Positions 8,532-20,169 of a stretch of DNA of 44,993 bases are shown here, one piece after another (the stretch's first letter is position 1; every line of letters begins with the position of its first letter). The notes under the pieces are model-generated. The model had not been told where the DNA came from. It ran no database searches and saw only the letters and a list, made by a program, of their open reading frames with translations. This DNA is from an uncultured Geobacteraceae bacterium (GTDB taxonomy: Bacteria > Desulfobacterota > Desulfuromonadia > Geobacterales > CAIOGM01). The position numbers and the translations under genes were made by a program. The stretch lies in NCBI GenBank assembly GCA_903902345.1, contig CAIUUR010000125.1:1-44993 (forward strand). Direction: 5' to 3'.

Positions 8532-8617
8532 TCACTCAACTCCTGCCCCAATCCCTCTTCAGCCATCGCCTGCTCAAAGGTCAGATCAAGCAGAGCGCAT
8601 TCCGTTCCAAACGGCTT
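8516..8617 (-). pseudogene. 3' end of a possible cognate antitoxin overlapping the mazF start
   Basis: Open frame [33 protein letters not shown], whose TGA overlaps the start region of the MazF frame. Confidence 0.35.
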
Positions 8618-8790
8618 TTATCTAATGTCCTGAAATATCGGCTCACGGGAATTAACCTGGTGGGGAAAAAGTGGAGAAGATTCCTCAGCCCCGATATTGT
8701 TCCACTACCCCGCTTTAAAACTGGCCTTTATGGCTGAAAAATGAGAACATGGAACATCGTTAGCAACAAGGACAAAAAGGGGAAGATAAA

Positions 8791-8935
8791 CATGTGTAAA
8801 TGTGGAACGAAAGAAAATGATTCTAACTGTAGTGAGAAGAAAGAAGCCGTTGTAGTTGAACAGAAGCCGGTCTGCTGTAGTACAGGTCAGGTTAAGGCAG
8901 TCAACGAAGATTGCTGTTCCGGAAAAAGTGAATAA
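8791..8935 (+). CDS. Small cysteine-rich peptide (putative metal-binding)
   Basis: MCKCGTKENDSNCSEKKEAVVVEQKPVCCSTGQVKAVNEDCCSGKSE; 7 Cys in 47 residues (CxC, CC, CC); purine-rich ribosome-binding site AAGGGGAAG upstream. Confidence 0.6.
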
Positions 8936-8958
8936 TACGGGGACGGGTAAATAAGGAA

Positions 8959-8996
8959 CAAAGAGCCGATCTCGAGAAATCAAGATCGGCTCTTTG
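8959..8996. terminator. Hairpin terminator between the Cys-rich peptide gene and the convergent MCP gene
   Basis: CAAAGAGCCGATC-(N12)-GATCGGCTCTTTG perfect 13-bp inverted repeat. Confidence 0.75.
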
Positions 8997-9020
8997 TGAC
9001 TCAGCTCAACCGTTTTCAGG

Positions 9021-11375
9021 TTAAAACGTTTCGAACTGGCAGTCAAGATCATCATGGTCGTTCATGACCAGATTGTGCCCCCCGGCTGCCTGAATCGCTA
9101 TCCTGGGCTTGGCGTAGCTGATGGCCTTCTTGGCCGGTGCCTTGGGGAGCGCCCGGGTGGGCCTGGCCATGGTCCGCGTGGGGTGGCTCCTGGCGACATC
9201 GCCAATCTTGAAGAAGGCCACCGCCCCCTGAAGCTGTTCCGCCTGGGAGGAGAGCTCCTCTGCGGTGGAAGCCATCTCCTCGGCTGCTGAGGCGTTCTGC
9301 TGAATCACCAGATCCAGCTGCTGGATCGCCTTGTTGATCTGCCCGGCGCCGGAATCCTGTTCCCTGCTGGCGGCGTTGATCTCCTGCACCAGTTCCGAGG
9401 TCCTCTGGATGTCCGGAACGATACGTGCCAACATCTCCCCGGCCCGTTCCGCCACGTCCACACTGGAAGCAGAAAGTTCGGAGATTTCCCGGGCCGCCTG
9501 CTGGCTCCGCTCGGCCAGCTTCCGCACTTCCGAGGCCACCACGGCAAATCCCTTGCCGTGCTCTCCGGCCCGGGCCGCCTCGATGGCGGCATTGAGAGCG
9601 AGCATATTGGTCTGCCGGGCGATCTCTTCGATGATGGTGATCTTTCCCGCGATTTCCTGCATGGCGGTGACTGTCCTGGCCACCGCTTTTCCACCGGCCT
9701 TGGCGTCGTCGGCCGACTTCACAGCGATTTTTTCGGTCTGCTGGGCATTGTCGGCATTCTGCCGGATGTTGGCGGTCATCTGTTCCATGGAGGAGGAGGC
9801 TTCCTCGGCAGCGGCGGCCTGTTCCGAGGCCCCCTGGGAGAGGTTTTCGGCCCCGGAGCTCATTTCCAGGGAACCGGCGGCGACATTGTCGGCGGCAGCC
9901 TTGACCTCGCTCACCACGGAGGTGAGCTGCCGAACCATGGTAATGAGAGCCTTCATCAGCTCGTCATTTTCCGAACGCGGGGTGAGCTGCACCATCAGGT
10001 TCCCCTGGGCCACCTCCCGGGCGCCGGTGGCTATCCGATGCAGCGCCTCGATGAGGACGTTGAGGTTGTTCTTGATCTCGTTGAAGTCACCATGGTACGT
10101 GGCGGTAATGACCGGCGGCATATCCCCCTTGGAGATCCGGGCCACGTAATCGGCGGCCATGTCCAAGGGAACGATAACGGCATCCAGGGTGTCGTTCACC
10201 CCCTGTACGATCTTTCTGAAGTCCCCCTGGTGTCGTGAGGCGTCGGCACGGGTAGCCAGGTTGCCGGCCACAGCGGATCGAACCAGGGTATCGGTGTCCG
10301 TCGCCAGGGCGTTCACCGCCTCGATGCAGACGTTGAGGTTGTTCTTCACCTCGTTAAAGTCACCATTATAACTGTCGGTGATCTTGGGGGGGATATCCCC
10401 CTTGGAGATCCGGTCCACGTACTCGGCCGCCACGTTGAGGGGGCCGATGACGGCGTCCAGAGTCTCGTTGAAACCGACCACGATGTTCCGGTATTCCCCC
10501 TGATGCCTGCCGGCGTCGGCCCGAGTCGCCAGCTTCCCGGCCACCGCCGACCGGCTCAACATCCCCGCATCGGCCACCAGCGCCCGGATGGTCTCCACCA
10601 TGGTGTTCATTCCCACGATGAGGCTGTCGTCCCGCTTCCCTTTCGTGTCGATGGTCATGGAGAGATCACCCACCGCCACCTTCCGTGTAATGGCGACAAC
10701 CTCCAGGGGATCTCCCCCCAGCTGCCCCTGGACGATGCGGGAGATGAAGATCCCCAACCCCACGGCCAACAGCGCCCCGATAACGGCCAGTGTGAGCGTA
10801 GAGCGGGTCGCCGTACCGGCCAGAATGGTATTGCTTTGGGCCATCAGTTTCCCCTGGGTGATCTTGGCATCCACCAGTTTGTCCATGGCATCATAGGCCG
10901 CCATGCCGGTGGTTTTCACCTCGCCGTCCATAAGGACCCTGGCTTCGGCATCCTTGTCCTGCTCGGCCAACAGCAGCAACGGTTCCAGGGCCGCCTTGTA
11001 CTGTTTCCAGGAGTCGGTAAAGTTCGTGAAGAGCTTGCGCCCCTCCTCCGTGAGAATGGTCTTTTCCAGATTAACAGTATCTTTTTCCACGATAGTCACA
11101 AATTCACGTATCTTGCCGATATGAATCTTGTTTTTTGCCGGATCATTCTCCAGGATCACGTCCCGCACGGCCACACGGATCTGCAGGTACGAGCAGGTCA
11201 TGTTCTGCAGTTCACCCAACGGCACCGTGATCTTTTCGTAGAGCTTGGCGTCCTCGGCCTCGATCTTGTGGATGTTAACGACTCCGATCCACCCGATGAC
11301 CCCGGCGATGAACGCCACCAGAATAAAGCCACTGATCAGTTTCGTGCCGAGTTTCAGGTCGTAGTACCATTTCAT
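9021..11375 (-). CDS. Methyl-accepting chemotaxis protein with 4HB-like sensor, repeated HAMP-like modules and a C-terminal FETF tail
   Basis: N-terminal TM and helical sensor region; signature [48 protein letters not shown]. Confidence 0.95.
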   Translation of the reverse strand: MKWYYDLKLGTKLISGFILVAFIAGVIGWIGVVNIHKIEAEDAKLYEKITVPLGELQNMTCSYLQIRVAVRDVILENDPAKNKIHIGKIREFVTIVEKDTVNLEKTILTEEGRKLFTNFTDSWKQYKAALEPLLLLAEQDKDAEARVLMDGEVKTTGMAAYDAMDKLVDAKITQGKLMAQSNTILAGTATRSTLTLAVIGALLAVGLGIFISRIVQGQLGGDPLEVVAITRKVAVGDLSMTIDTKGKRDDSLIVGMNTMVETIRALVADAGMLSRSAVAGKLATRADAGRHQGEYRNIVVGFNETLDAVIGPLNVAAEYVDRISKGDIPPKITDSYNGDFNEVKNNLNVCIEAVNALATDTDTLVRSAVAGNLATRADASRHQGDFRKIVQGVNDTLDAVIVPLDMAADYVARISKGDMPPVITATYHGDFNEIKNNLNVLIEALHRIATGAREVAQGNLMVQLTPRSENDELMKALITMVRQLTSVVSEVKAAADNVAAGSLEMSSGAENLSQGASEQAAAAEEASSSMEQMTANIRQNADNAQQTEKIAVKSADDAKAGGKAVARTVTAMQEIAGKITIIEEIARQTNMLALNAAIEAARAGEHGKGFAVVASEVRKLAERSQQAAREISELSASSVDVAERAGEMLARIVPDIQRTSELVQEINAASREQDSGAGQINKAIQQLDLVIQQNASAAEEMASTAEELSSQAEQLQGAVAFFKIGDVARSHPTRTMARPTRALPKAPAKKAISYAKPRIAIQAAGGHNLVMNDHDDLDCQFETF

Positions 11376-11852
11376 GATGCTCTCCTCTTCCTGCCGTTGG
11401 TATCTCGTTTTCGGCCCCCGCTGCGGTCCGAAAAAGAGAATGAGTTTATCGATGCACCCTATCGTTTCCGCATCCTGAATTCACGATGACAGGTATGCCG
11501 ACACAACAATGTGTAGCCGAAGGGCTTGGCATTGCAGCACTCCGGTCTGTTCATGAGGCATTCGGAATACCCGTCCCCCGCTCCTTTCGTGAGGCAGGAG
11601 CCCGTACGGCTACCCTCATCACTAATCGAAGAAGAAACAGCTTCCTGCTTTTGTTCGTCCGCCACCGGAGATGGCATATTACCCCCGTTTTCGCCTTGAT
11701 TCTCCAGCGGCAACGCCGATGGAGACACCTAATGAGGACCCTGACTTATGTGAGCGGGAATATTATGACTCATATAGAGAATGCGTGCTATAGGGGAATT
11801 GCGACGGAGGGGTGCGATAACTCCCTAACGGGGGGGCGGAATGGTGGAGGTA

Positions 11853-12503
11853 CTAGGTCAGCGTGGTCAACCCTTCGCGGATGGCGTATTTGGTCAGCTC
11901 GGCGATACTGTAGAGGTCCAGCTTGGTCATGATGGCATGCCGCTGGTTTTCCACGGTCTTGATGCTGACCTCGAAGGCGGAGGCGATCTCTTTGGTGTTC
12001 CTCCCGGCGGCGATCAACTGCAGTATTTCCCGTTCGCGAGGGGTCAACAGGGTGCTGGTCAGCGCGGCGTCATCGGGAACCCGCTGCAGGTATTCCCGGA
12101 TGATAATGTGAGAGATCCGCGGCCCCAGATAGGTTTCATTGGCGGCCACCGTCCGGATTGCCGTGGCCAATTCGGCAAAAGCCGACTCCTTGAGGACATA
12201 ACCGCTGGCCCCGGCCTTCAGCACCTCCACGATGAAGCGTCGGTCGGACTCCATGGAGAAGGCCAGCACCCGTACCCCGCTCAATTCCTCGGAAATGACC
12301 CTTGTGGCGTCAATGCCGTTCATGTCCGGCATGGAGATATCCATGACCACCACATGGGGACGGTGGCTCCGGGCGAGTTCCACCGTCTCCCTCCCGGTAC
12401 CGGCCTCCGCCACCACGGTCATATCCGGTTCCTGCTCCAGAAGCGACCGAAGCCCTTGGCGAACGATGATATGGTCATCGGCAAGGAGTATCTTCAGCAT
12501 CAC
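11853..12503 (-). CDS. LuxR/NarL-family response regulator
   Basis: REC domain (LLADDHIIVRQGLRSLLEQEPD, VVVMDISMPDMNG) plus LuxR HTH (LTPREREILQLIAAGRNTKEIASAFEVSIKTVENQR). Confidence 0.95.
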   Translation of the reverse strand: MMLKILLADDHIIVRQGLRSLLEQEPDMTVVAEAGTGRETVELARSHRPHVVVMDISMPDMNGIDATRVISEELSGVRVLAFSMESDRRFIVEVLKAGASGYVLKESAFAELATAIRTVAANETYLGPRISHIIIREYLQRVPDDAALTSTLLTPREREILQLIAAGRNTKEIASAFEVSIKTVENQRHAIMTKLDLYSIAELTKYAIREGLTTLT

Positions 12504-14425
12504 CCCACCCTCCTCTCTTGGTCTTCTTCATCAGTAGGAACCGTAATGGTTGCCCTGGTCCCGGCGCCGGGCCCGGAGTCGATCACCACCGAGCCTCCCA
12601 GATATTCTATTCTCTGCTGGATATTGAAGAGCCCGAAACCGCCGCTCCTGGTTTTTCGTGTCCGTGCTTCCAGGGTATCGAAGCCGACACCGTCATCATG
12701 AATGGTGATGACCAGCGTAGTGATGTCCCGCATTACCCGCACCCGGACCTCATTGGTACCGGCATGCCGGGCCACGTTGAGCAGGAGCTCCCGCACGGCG
12801 TGGAAGAGCGTGGAGCAGATCTCGTAGGGGAGCGGTTTTGGGGTCGTATCGGCGGTGAATAGCATCCGAAGGCCGTAGTTCGCCTTCAACTCCTCCCCCA
12901 GCCACTGCACCGTCGCCTCCAGCCCGGCGCTGGCAAGGAGCGGCGGCCTGATCTGGAACGTCAAGGATCTGGTGTCCTGGATGGTCTGTTCCACCAGGGA
13001 GACCACCTCCGCGGCGCTCTGCTCCAGAGGATGCGCTTCCAGACGGCTGGTCAGCGCATCCAGTTTCATCTTGGTCAGAATCAGCCGCTGCCCCACCTGA
13101 TCGTGGAGCTCGCCGGCGATCCGGTCCCGCTCCCGCTCCTCGGCCATGGCCAACTCCAGGGACATGGCCTGAAGGAGCCGCTGATGGTCCAGCATCTCCT
13201 GTTCGATCTTTTTCCGTTCGTCGATCTCCCGCAGGAGCTGGGCATTGGTGGACGAAAGAGCGGCGGTTCTTTCGCCCACGAGAGACTCCAGCTCCTCATT
13301 GGCGCCGGCCAGGAGAAGTTCGTTCTTTCGGAGCTCATCGGTCATCTCCCGAGCCAGGGACAAAGCCTTGTCGCGGGTGAAGAGGAGCATGTAGGTGACC
13401 ACCGAGAGAAGCAGACTGACAAAGAACCCGCCGCCGACGAGGGCCAGGGGTGATCGTCCCTGGGCGAGGGCCGCGTCAAAGGGTGGGAGACTCCTGAAGG
13501 TTATATGCCAGCTGCTACCGAAGAGATCGATGGTTCTGCTGCTGGTGAAGAGAGAGCGATATCCCGGGGGGAGAGTCATCCGCTCACTCTGCAGGGAGCT
13601 GAACACTACGGTTGCCGGGGCCGGCGCCGCGCCGGCGTAGATCTCGAAGGCGATATCATCGGGGAGCTTCCCCAGTGTACCGTAGACAAAGTCGTTCATC
13701 CTGATGGGGCTGTAGACAAACCCCCTCAGCGCAGCCCGGCGATCGGCCACGGAATCTGTGGACATCCCCTGACGGTAGACCGGCAGATACATCAACATGC
13801 CGCTCTGTTGCCCCACGGCAGTCTCCTGTACCAGGGTGATGGGGGCGGCGATGGTTGTCCCTCCCGTATCCCGAGCCAGTTCCATGGCCGCATGACGGAG
13901 CGGTTCCGTGTACATATCATAACCGAAGGCCCGCTGATTGCGCCAGGTGAACGGTTCAAGGTAGACGACGGAGGTATAGACCGACCGTTCCCCCCCGGGG
14001 TGGATGGTGTAGTTCGGGAAGCCCTCGGAGCGGGTCGTCCGGAGATGCGCCTCCCTCCCCTCAGGGGTAAGCCATACCGCATAACCGACACCCTGGATGC
14101 CGGGATGGTACTGATCCAGCTGTAACGCCGCAACATAGTCACGCCAGTCGCCGCGGGTGACCTCGGACTTAACGTCAAACAGTCCGCCCCCACCCCGTAG
14201 CAACAGCTGGTGAACGTGCAACTGTCTGACGAGGTGGTCAACGACATCCTCGGTGTTTCCGGTGTAGATCTGATGGGCCTTGAGTCTGGTGGCCGTGGAG
14301 ACCGTATGCCAACCGAAAAGGGTAATGCTCAGCGACAGGGAGAGAACCAGGAAGGGGATGGTCCTGATGAGACGGGAGCGGTGCTCCAGATGGGGGAGTG
14401 ACGGAAAGCGCGACATCCTGTTCAT
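12500..14425 (-). CDS. CHASE-domain sensor histidine kinase (HisKA_3/NarX-type)
   Basis: CHASE region (GIQGVGYAVWLTPEGREAHLRTTRSEGFPNYTIHPGGER), HisKA_3 (ERDRIAGELHDQVGQRLILTKMKLDAL), HATPase (HDDGVGFD...GGFGLFNIQQRIEYLGG). Confidence 0.93.
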   Translation of the reverse strand: MNRMSRFPSLPHLEHRSRLIRTIPFLVLSLSLSITLFGWHTVSTATRLKAHQIYTGNTEDVVDHLVRQLHVHQLLLRGGGGLFDVKSEVTRGDWRDYVAALQLDQYHPGIQGVGYAVWLTPEGREAHLRTTRSEGFPNYTIHPGGERSVYTSVVYLEPFTWRNQRAFGYDMYTEPLRHAAMELARDTGGTTIAAPITLVQETAVGQQSGMLMYLPVYRQGMSTDSVADRRAALRGFVYSPIRMNDFVYGTLGKLPDDIAFEIYAGAAPAPATVVFSSLQSERMTLPPGYRSLFTSSRTIDLFGSSWHITFRSLPPFDAALAQGRSPLALVGGGFFVSLLLSVVTYMLLFTRDKALSLAREMTDELRKNELLLAGANEELESLVGERTAALSSTNAQLLREIDERKKIEQEMLDHQRLLQAMSLELAMAEERERDRIAGELHDQVGQRLILTKMKLDALTSRLEAHPLEQSAAEVVSLVEQTIQDTRSLTFQIRPPLLASAGLEATVQWLGEELKANYGLRMLFTADTTPKPLPYEICSTLFHAVRELLLNVARHAGTNEVRVRVMRDITTLVITIHDDGVGFDTLEARTRKTRSGGFGLFNIQQRIEYLGGSVVIDSGPGAGTRATITVPTDEEDQERRVG

Positions 14426-14468
14426 GACTGAACACTCTATAGTAGATCGCTCCCCGCCGTCAACAGCA

Positions 14469-14504
14469 ACGGGGAGCGGACACCCTGTCCGCTCCCCGTT
14501 TTTT
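14469..14504. terminator. 14-bp stem hairpin downstream of groEL
   Basis: ACGGGGAGCGGACA-CCC-TGTCCGCTCCCCGT followed by T-run on the plus strand; a further CGCTCCCCG copy at 14448-14456 can pair alternatively. Confidence 0.65.
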
Positions 14505-14532
14505 ACATGTTTCAGCTAAAGGCCGGGAGCTG

Positions 14533-16197
<1,665 letters not shown>

Positions 16198-16269
16198 TTA
16201 TCCTCCATGTCGTTTGATTGATCTGCGGTTCGAGGGGCGTAACTGTCGCTTCCCCCGGGAAATACCTGG

Positions 16270-16560
16270 TTATTTCTCCACAACACCGAGGATATCGTCT
16301 TCCCTCATGATGAGGTAGTCCTGACCTTCCAGTTTGATCTCGGTTCCGGAGTATTTGCCGAAGAGCACCTTATCCCCCACGTTTACATCCATGGGGATGA
16401 TCTTGCCGTCTTCGGTTTTCTTTCCTTTCCCTACAGCCACAACTTCACCCTGCTGGGGCTTTTCCTTGGCTGTATCGGGGATGAAAATGCCGCCTGCGGT
16501 CTTGGTCTCTTCGTCAACCCTCTTGACGATAATCCGGTCCTGCATTGGTCTCAGGTTCAT
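16270..16560 (-). CDS. groES: 10 kDa co-chaperonin GroES
   Basis: [47 protein letters not shown]...; adjacent to groEL. Confidence 0.99.
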   Translation of the reverse strand: MNLRPMQDRIIVKRVDEETKTAGGIFIPDTAKEKPQQGEVVAVGKGKKTEDGKIIPMDVNVGDKVLFGKYSGTEIKLEGQDYLIMREDDILGVVEK

Positions 16561-16611
16561 GCTTCTTACTCCTTTCTTCAGGTGGTGGTATGGATATGAG
16601 TAGGGAAAAAA

Positions 16612-16638
16612 TTAGCACTCAGGAACTCCGAGTGCTAA
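16612..16638 (-). promoter_or_regulatory. CIRCE element (HrcA operator) upstream of groESL
   Basis: Exact TTAGCACTC-N9-GAGTGCTAA. Confidence 0.97.
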
Positions 16639-16720
16639 CGAAGAGGAATATAACTACCACTCGAGGAAAAATCAAGTGTCTCGTGAAAAAAAATTTTTCA
16701 GGGGGGAGCAGGAGGGGGTG

Positions 16721-17026
16721 TCAGCGTTTCCGCCGGGCCACCTCTTCCTGGTGGAATTTCTGGAAAAGGATATCATACTCCCGGCTGCCGGGGGTCTTGG
16801 GGGGGCGGTAGGAGGCCAGCTTGGCCCGGACGGCGGCGTCGATCTCGTCCCCAACCTCGAAGTAGTGGGCAACGGCATCCTTGACACAGAGAAGCGACCG
16901 CCGTTCGTCGGGGAGGTCGGCCAGATCATTTTTCCAGAGAGCGTCGATGATCCGGTGCGCCAAGTGGGATATGCGGTCTTCGGAGATATGCATCAGAACC
17001 TCAGAACATGGTTGGAAACGGTTCAA
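16721..17026 (-). CDS. DUF507 family protein
   Basis: Core MHISEDRISHLAHRIIDALWKNDLADLPDERRSLLCVKDAVAHYFEVGDEIDAAVRAKLASY...; the internal ATG (MHISED) is a more likely start than the track start. Confidence 0.8.
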   Translation of the reverse strand: MNRFQPCSEVLMHISEDRISHLAHRIIDALWKNDLADLPDERRSLLCVKDAVAHYFEVGDEIDAAVRAKLASYRPPKTPGSREYDILFQKFHQEEVARRKR

Positions 17027-17068
17027 GGTTCAAGGTTCAAACCCTGAACACAGAACGTTGAACCGGTT

Positions 17069-17353
17069 TTAAAGGACGATTTTCCGTTCCTTGGCCAACT
17101 TTTCCTTGACCATCCGGAGCATCTTCGGCTTGTCGATGTCGCCGCCGCCACCCATGTTCCGGAGAGTCTGCTCCAGAAGACGCTCGGCGTCCTTCTCCAG
17201 GTCGGCCTCCTGCCGGAGATCAAGGGCAATGGCGCCCTTCACGGCGGCCAGGGCCTTACCCCGTTCAACCTTGAGAGTCATCAACCCATCATGGTCCAAT
17301 GCCATCAGCACCTGCTCGGCCAGTCGCCCTATCTGCTCTTCTTTCAGTCTCAT
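17069..17353 (-). CDS. DUF507 family protein (paralogue)
   Basis: MRLKEEQIGRLAEQVLMALDHDGLMTLKVERGKALAAVKGAIALDLRQEADLEKDAERLLEQTLRNMGG... Confidence 0.85.
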   Translation of the reverse strand: MRLKEEQIGRLAEQVLMALDHDGLMTLKVERGKALAAVKGAIALDLRQEADLEKDAERLLEQTLRNMGGGGDIDKPKMLRMVKEKLAKERKIVL

Positions 17354-17513
17354 ACGCGCCTCGTAACGTCATTCTAGCGAACCTTTGGAAAATTGCAAGA
17401 ATAAACGATGGATAACCTGTTGACTCTTTCTGAAGTTTCCATCATAACTATGCGTGTCCTTTACGTTCCCGGAAAGGATCGTAGCATTCAGCTCAACAGA
17501 TCAGGTGGCAGCC

Positions 17514-19553
17514 ATGCCCGCTAAGAACGCCAACATCTTCCTGATGCTGCTGCTCACCCTCCTGATGACCACGGTCGCCGGTGTAGCGTCACCATATGCC
17601 GCCAATGAACCGCCGGGTAGCCCCCCCCCCTCCGACACTCTTCTGAACCTCTCCCTGGACGAACTCCTGAATATGGATGTGACCATGGTGGCGGCAAAAC
17701 CCACCGTGCAGAGCGAGGCCCCCGCAGTGGTCACCATCATCACCCGCGAAGATATCGCGCTCTCCGGCGCCCGGGATCTCATTGATGCCCTCCGGATGGC
17801 GCCCGGCTTCGACTTCGGCGTGGATATCTGGAATGTCGTCGGCGCCGGCTTCCGTGGGCTCTGGGGCCTGGAGGGGAAGATCCTCCTTACGGTGGATGGC
17901 ATGGGGTTCAATGAATATATGTACGGCAACGTCCCCTTCGGCAACCATTTCCCCCTGGAGTTAGTTGAAAGGATAGAGATCATTCGTGGACCGGGATCGG
18001 CGCGCTTCGGCAATTTTGCCGAACTGGCCGTCATCAACGTCATCACCATGACCGGGGCCGAAACTCAAGGGGGAGTCCTCTCCTCGACCACCGGTTTTTT
18101 CGGCAGTGGGTTCAGCCGGGAAAATCTGGCGACTAACTACGGCACCGCGCTGGGAACGGACGGCTACCTGGGTGTCTCCCTCTCCGGCGCTCTCGCCCAA
18201 CGAAGCGACAGTAGCTACAGGGATCAGGCCGGCGCCACCTGGGAGATGCGAAACGACTCACCCCTAAATACAGGGAACGCAATTCTCAACATCAGGTCCG
18301 GCGGATTAAGCGGCGGCTTCATCTACGATAATTACCGTAGTTCCGGTCGCGACGGTTATGGCGATGTCCTCCCCTCCCCCGTAAAGCCGAGCTTTATTTC
18401 CTACCTGGGGCGCCTCGCCTACGAACATTCCGTGACCGAAGAGCTGAAGATGACGGGTGCGGTAAAAGGGTCTATCCAGCAACCCTGGCGCAACACGGAG
18501 GTTCCCGCCACTGATCCAGCCTACTATGATCCCACCGTCCAGGTCTACAATGTGAGTTTCAACACCCTCTGGGAGCCGTTGCCGTGGGCCGGTACCCAGG
18601 TCGGCGTGGAGTATGAACATCAACTGGCCCGTTATGGTTCCAACGACCTGCAACTGCAATACCTCTTCCCGGGGGGCGCCCGGCAGATCGATTTCAACCG
18701 GTATGCCCTCTACAACGAATGGCTGCTGGAGACCCCCCTCTGTAACATCACGGCAGGTCTCCGCTTTGAAAAGTACAGTGATTACAAACCGGCCGTCGTC
18801 CCCCGGCTCAGCCTGACCCGCTCCTTTGGCGATACCAGCGTGAAACTCCTCTACAACGGGGCATTCCGGGCGCCGTCCATCGAGCAGACTTCGTCGGGGT
18901 TGAAAACGGGGCACAAGCTGCAGACGGAAACCTCCGATGTCCTGGAACTGGAGGTAAGCCACCGCTTCGACGCCCACAACCATGCATCGGTCAACCTGTT
19001 CGACATCAGGATGGATCATCCCATTGTATTCCAGTACGACCAGACCACCAATCAGGATACCTACCGGAATCAAGGGCGGGTCGGCTCGCGGGGGGTCGAG
19101 GCCGAATACCGTTTCCGCGACGATTGGGGACACCTGGCCCTCCGCTATGCGTTCTACCAGGCCACGGACCAGGGCTCTTCCTACTACCATGTTCCGGGTA
19201 ACGACTCGGTTTTTCTCGGTTTCCCCGCGCACAAGGTGACCGTTGACGCCAACTACCGGGTAACCGGCAACGTCAATCTGAACAGCTCGCTGATTTTCAT
19301 CAGTGACCGCTACGGCTACGACCAGATTGATCCCACGACGAACCAATCAGTAGTTAAAAGATACAATCCGGAACTGGTGGCCAACCTCTACCTCCTGTAC
19401 AAGAATGCCTTCGCTCAGGGGCTTGATCTGGGGTTCGGGGTCTACGACCTGTTCGACGTTGCCCACACCTTCATCCAGCCCTATGACGGCGGACACGCTC
19501 CGCTCCCCGGACCGGGGCGTGAATACCTCCTTCGGGTGAGCTATGCGTTTTGA
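17514..19553 (+). CDS. TonB-dependent outer membrane receptor
   Basis: Signal peptide, plug domain (AAKPTVQSEAPAVVTIITREDIALSGARDLIDALRMAPGFDFG...ERIEIIRGPGSARFG) and beta-barrel ending ...YLLRVSYAF. Confidence 0.93.
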   Translation: MPAKNANIFLMLLLTLLMTTVAGVASPYAANEPPGSPPPSDTLLNLSLDELLNMDVTMVAAKPTVQSEAPAVVTIITREDIALSGARDLIDALRMAPGFDFGVDIWNVVGAGFRGLWGLEGKILLTVDGMGFNEYMYGNVPFGNHFPLELVERIEIIRGPGSARFGNFAELAVINVITMTGAETQGGVLSSTTGFFGSGFSRENLATNYGTALGTDGYLGVSLSGALAQRSDSSYRDQAGATWEMRNDSPLNTGNAILNIRSGGLSGGFIYDNYRSSGRDGYGDVLPSPVKPSFISYLGRLAYEHSVTEELKMTGAVKGSIQQPWRNTEVPATDPAYYDPTVQVYNVSFNTLWEPLPWAGTQVGVEYEHQLARYGSNDLQLQYLFPGGARQIDFNRYALYNEWLLETPLCNITAGLRFEKYSDYKPAVVPRLSLTRSFGDTSVKLLYNGAFRAPSIEQTSSGLKTGHKLQTETSDVLELEVSHRFDAHNHASVNLFDIRMDHPIVFQYDQTTNQDTYRNQGRVGSRGVEAEYRFRDDWGHLALRYAFYQATDQGSSYYHVPGNDSVFLGFPAHKVTVDANYRVTGNVNLNSSLIFISDRYGYDQIDPTTNQSVVKRYNPELVANLYLLYKNAFAQGLDLGFGVYDLFDVAHTFIQPYDGGHAPLPGPGREYLLRVSYAF

Positions 19554-20169
19554 CGTTAACGGCGTCACCCCCATGAAAACCTCCGGGGGGGTATCCGGCT
19601 GCTACCGACCGTCCTCATCTCTGCGGAGAGCACCGCTCCTGATCCTGGTAGCCATCATCGGATGGTTATCTCCCGGAACGCTCCATGCCGAGAGTCCCGC
19701 CACCGGCGGTGAATACCAGGTCAAAGGAGCCATGATCTACAAGATTCTCAGCTATGTGGAATGGCCGGCGGATCTCTTTTCCTCGGAAAATTCTCCCCTC
19801 ACAATCTGCGTCCTGGGGAGTGGCCCCATGGAGAGCGCCATCCCCCTCCTCAATGGGCAGCAGCAGAAGGGGCGGCCACTGATGGCGAGGAAGATCACGT
19901 ATCACGAAGAAGCAAAGAAGTGTAATGTCCTGCTCATAAACTCCTCCGAACGACCGCAGTTGCCCGCTCTTCTGGATAAAATCCACCCACTCCCCCTGTT
20001 GACCATCAGCGACCTCAACGGTTTCTCGGAGAGTGGCGGTATCATCGAACTAGGTAAGGAAGGGAACAGAATTCGGCTGGAGATCAATCTGGCCGCGGCG
20101 CGGCAGAACCGGATAAAGATCAGCTCACAACTCCTCAAGCTGGCACGAATCGTGAGGGGGGAGAAGTGA
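19543..20169 (+). CDS. YfiR family (DUF4154) periplasmic protein
   Basis: YQVKGAMIYKILSYVEWPADLFSSENSPLTICVLGSGPMESAI...LLTISDLNGFSESGGIIELGKEGNRIRLEINLAAARQNRIKISSQLLKLARIV. Confidence 0.9.
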   Translation: MRFDVNGVTPMKTSGGVSGCYRPSSSLRRAPLLILVAIIGWLSPGTLHAESPATGGEYQVKGAMIYKILSYVEWPADLFSSENSPLTICVLGSGPMESAIPLLNGQQQKGRPLMARKITYHEEAKKCNVLLINSSERPQLPALLDKIHPLPLLTISDLNGFSESGGIIELGKEGNRIRLEINLAAARQNRIKISSQLLKLARIVRGEK

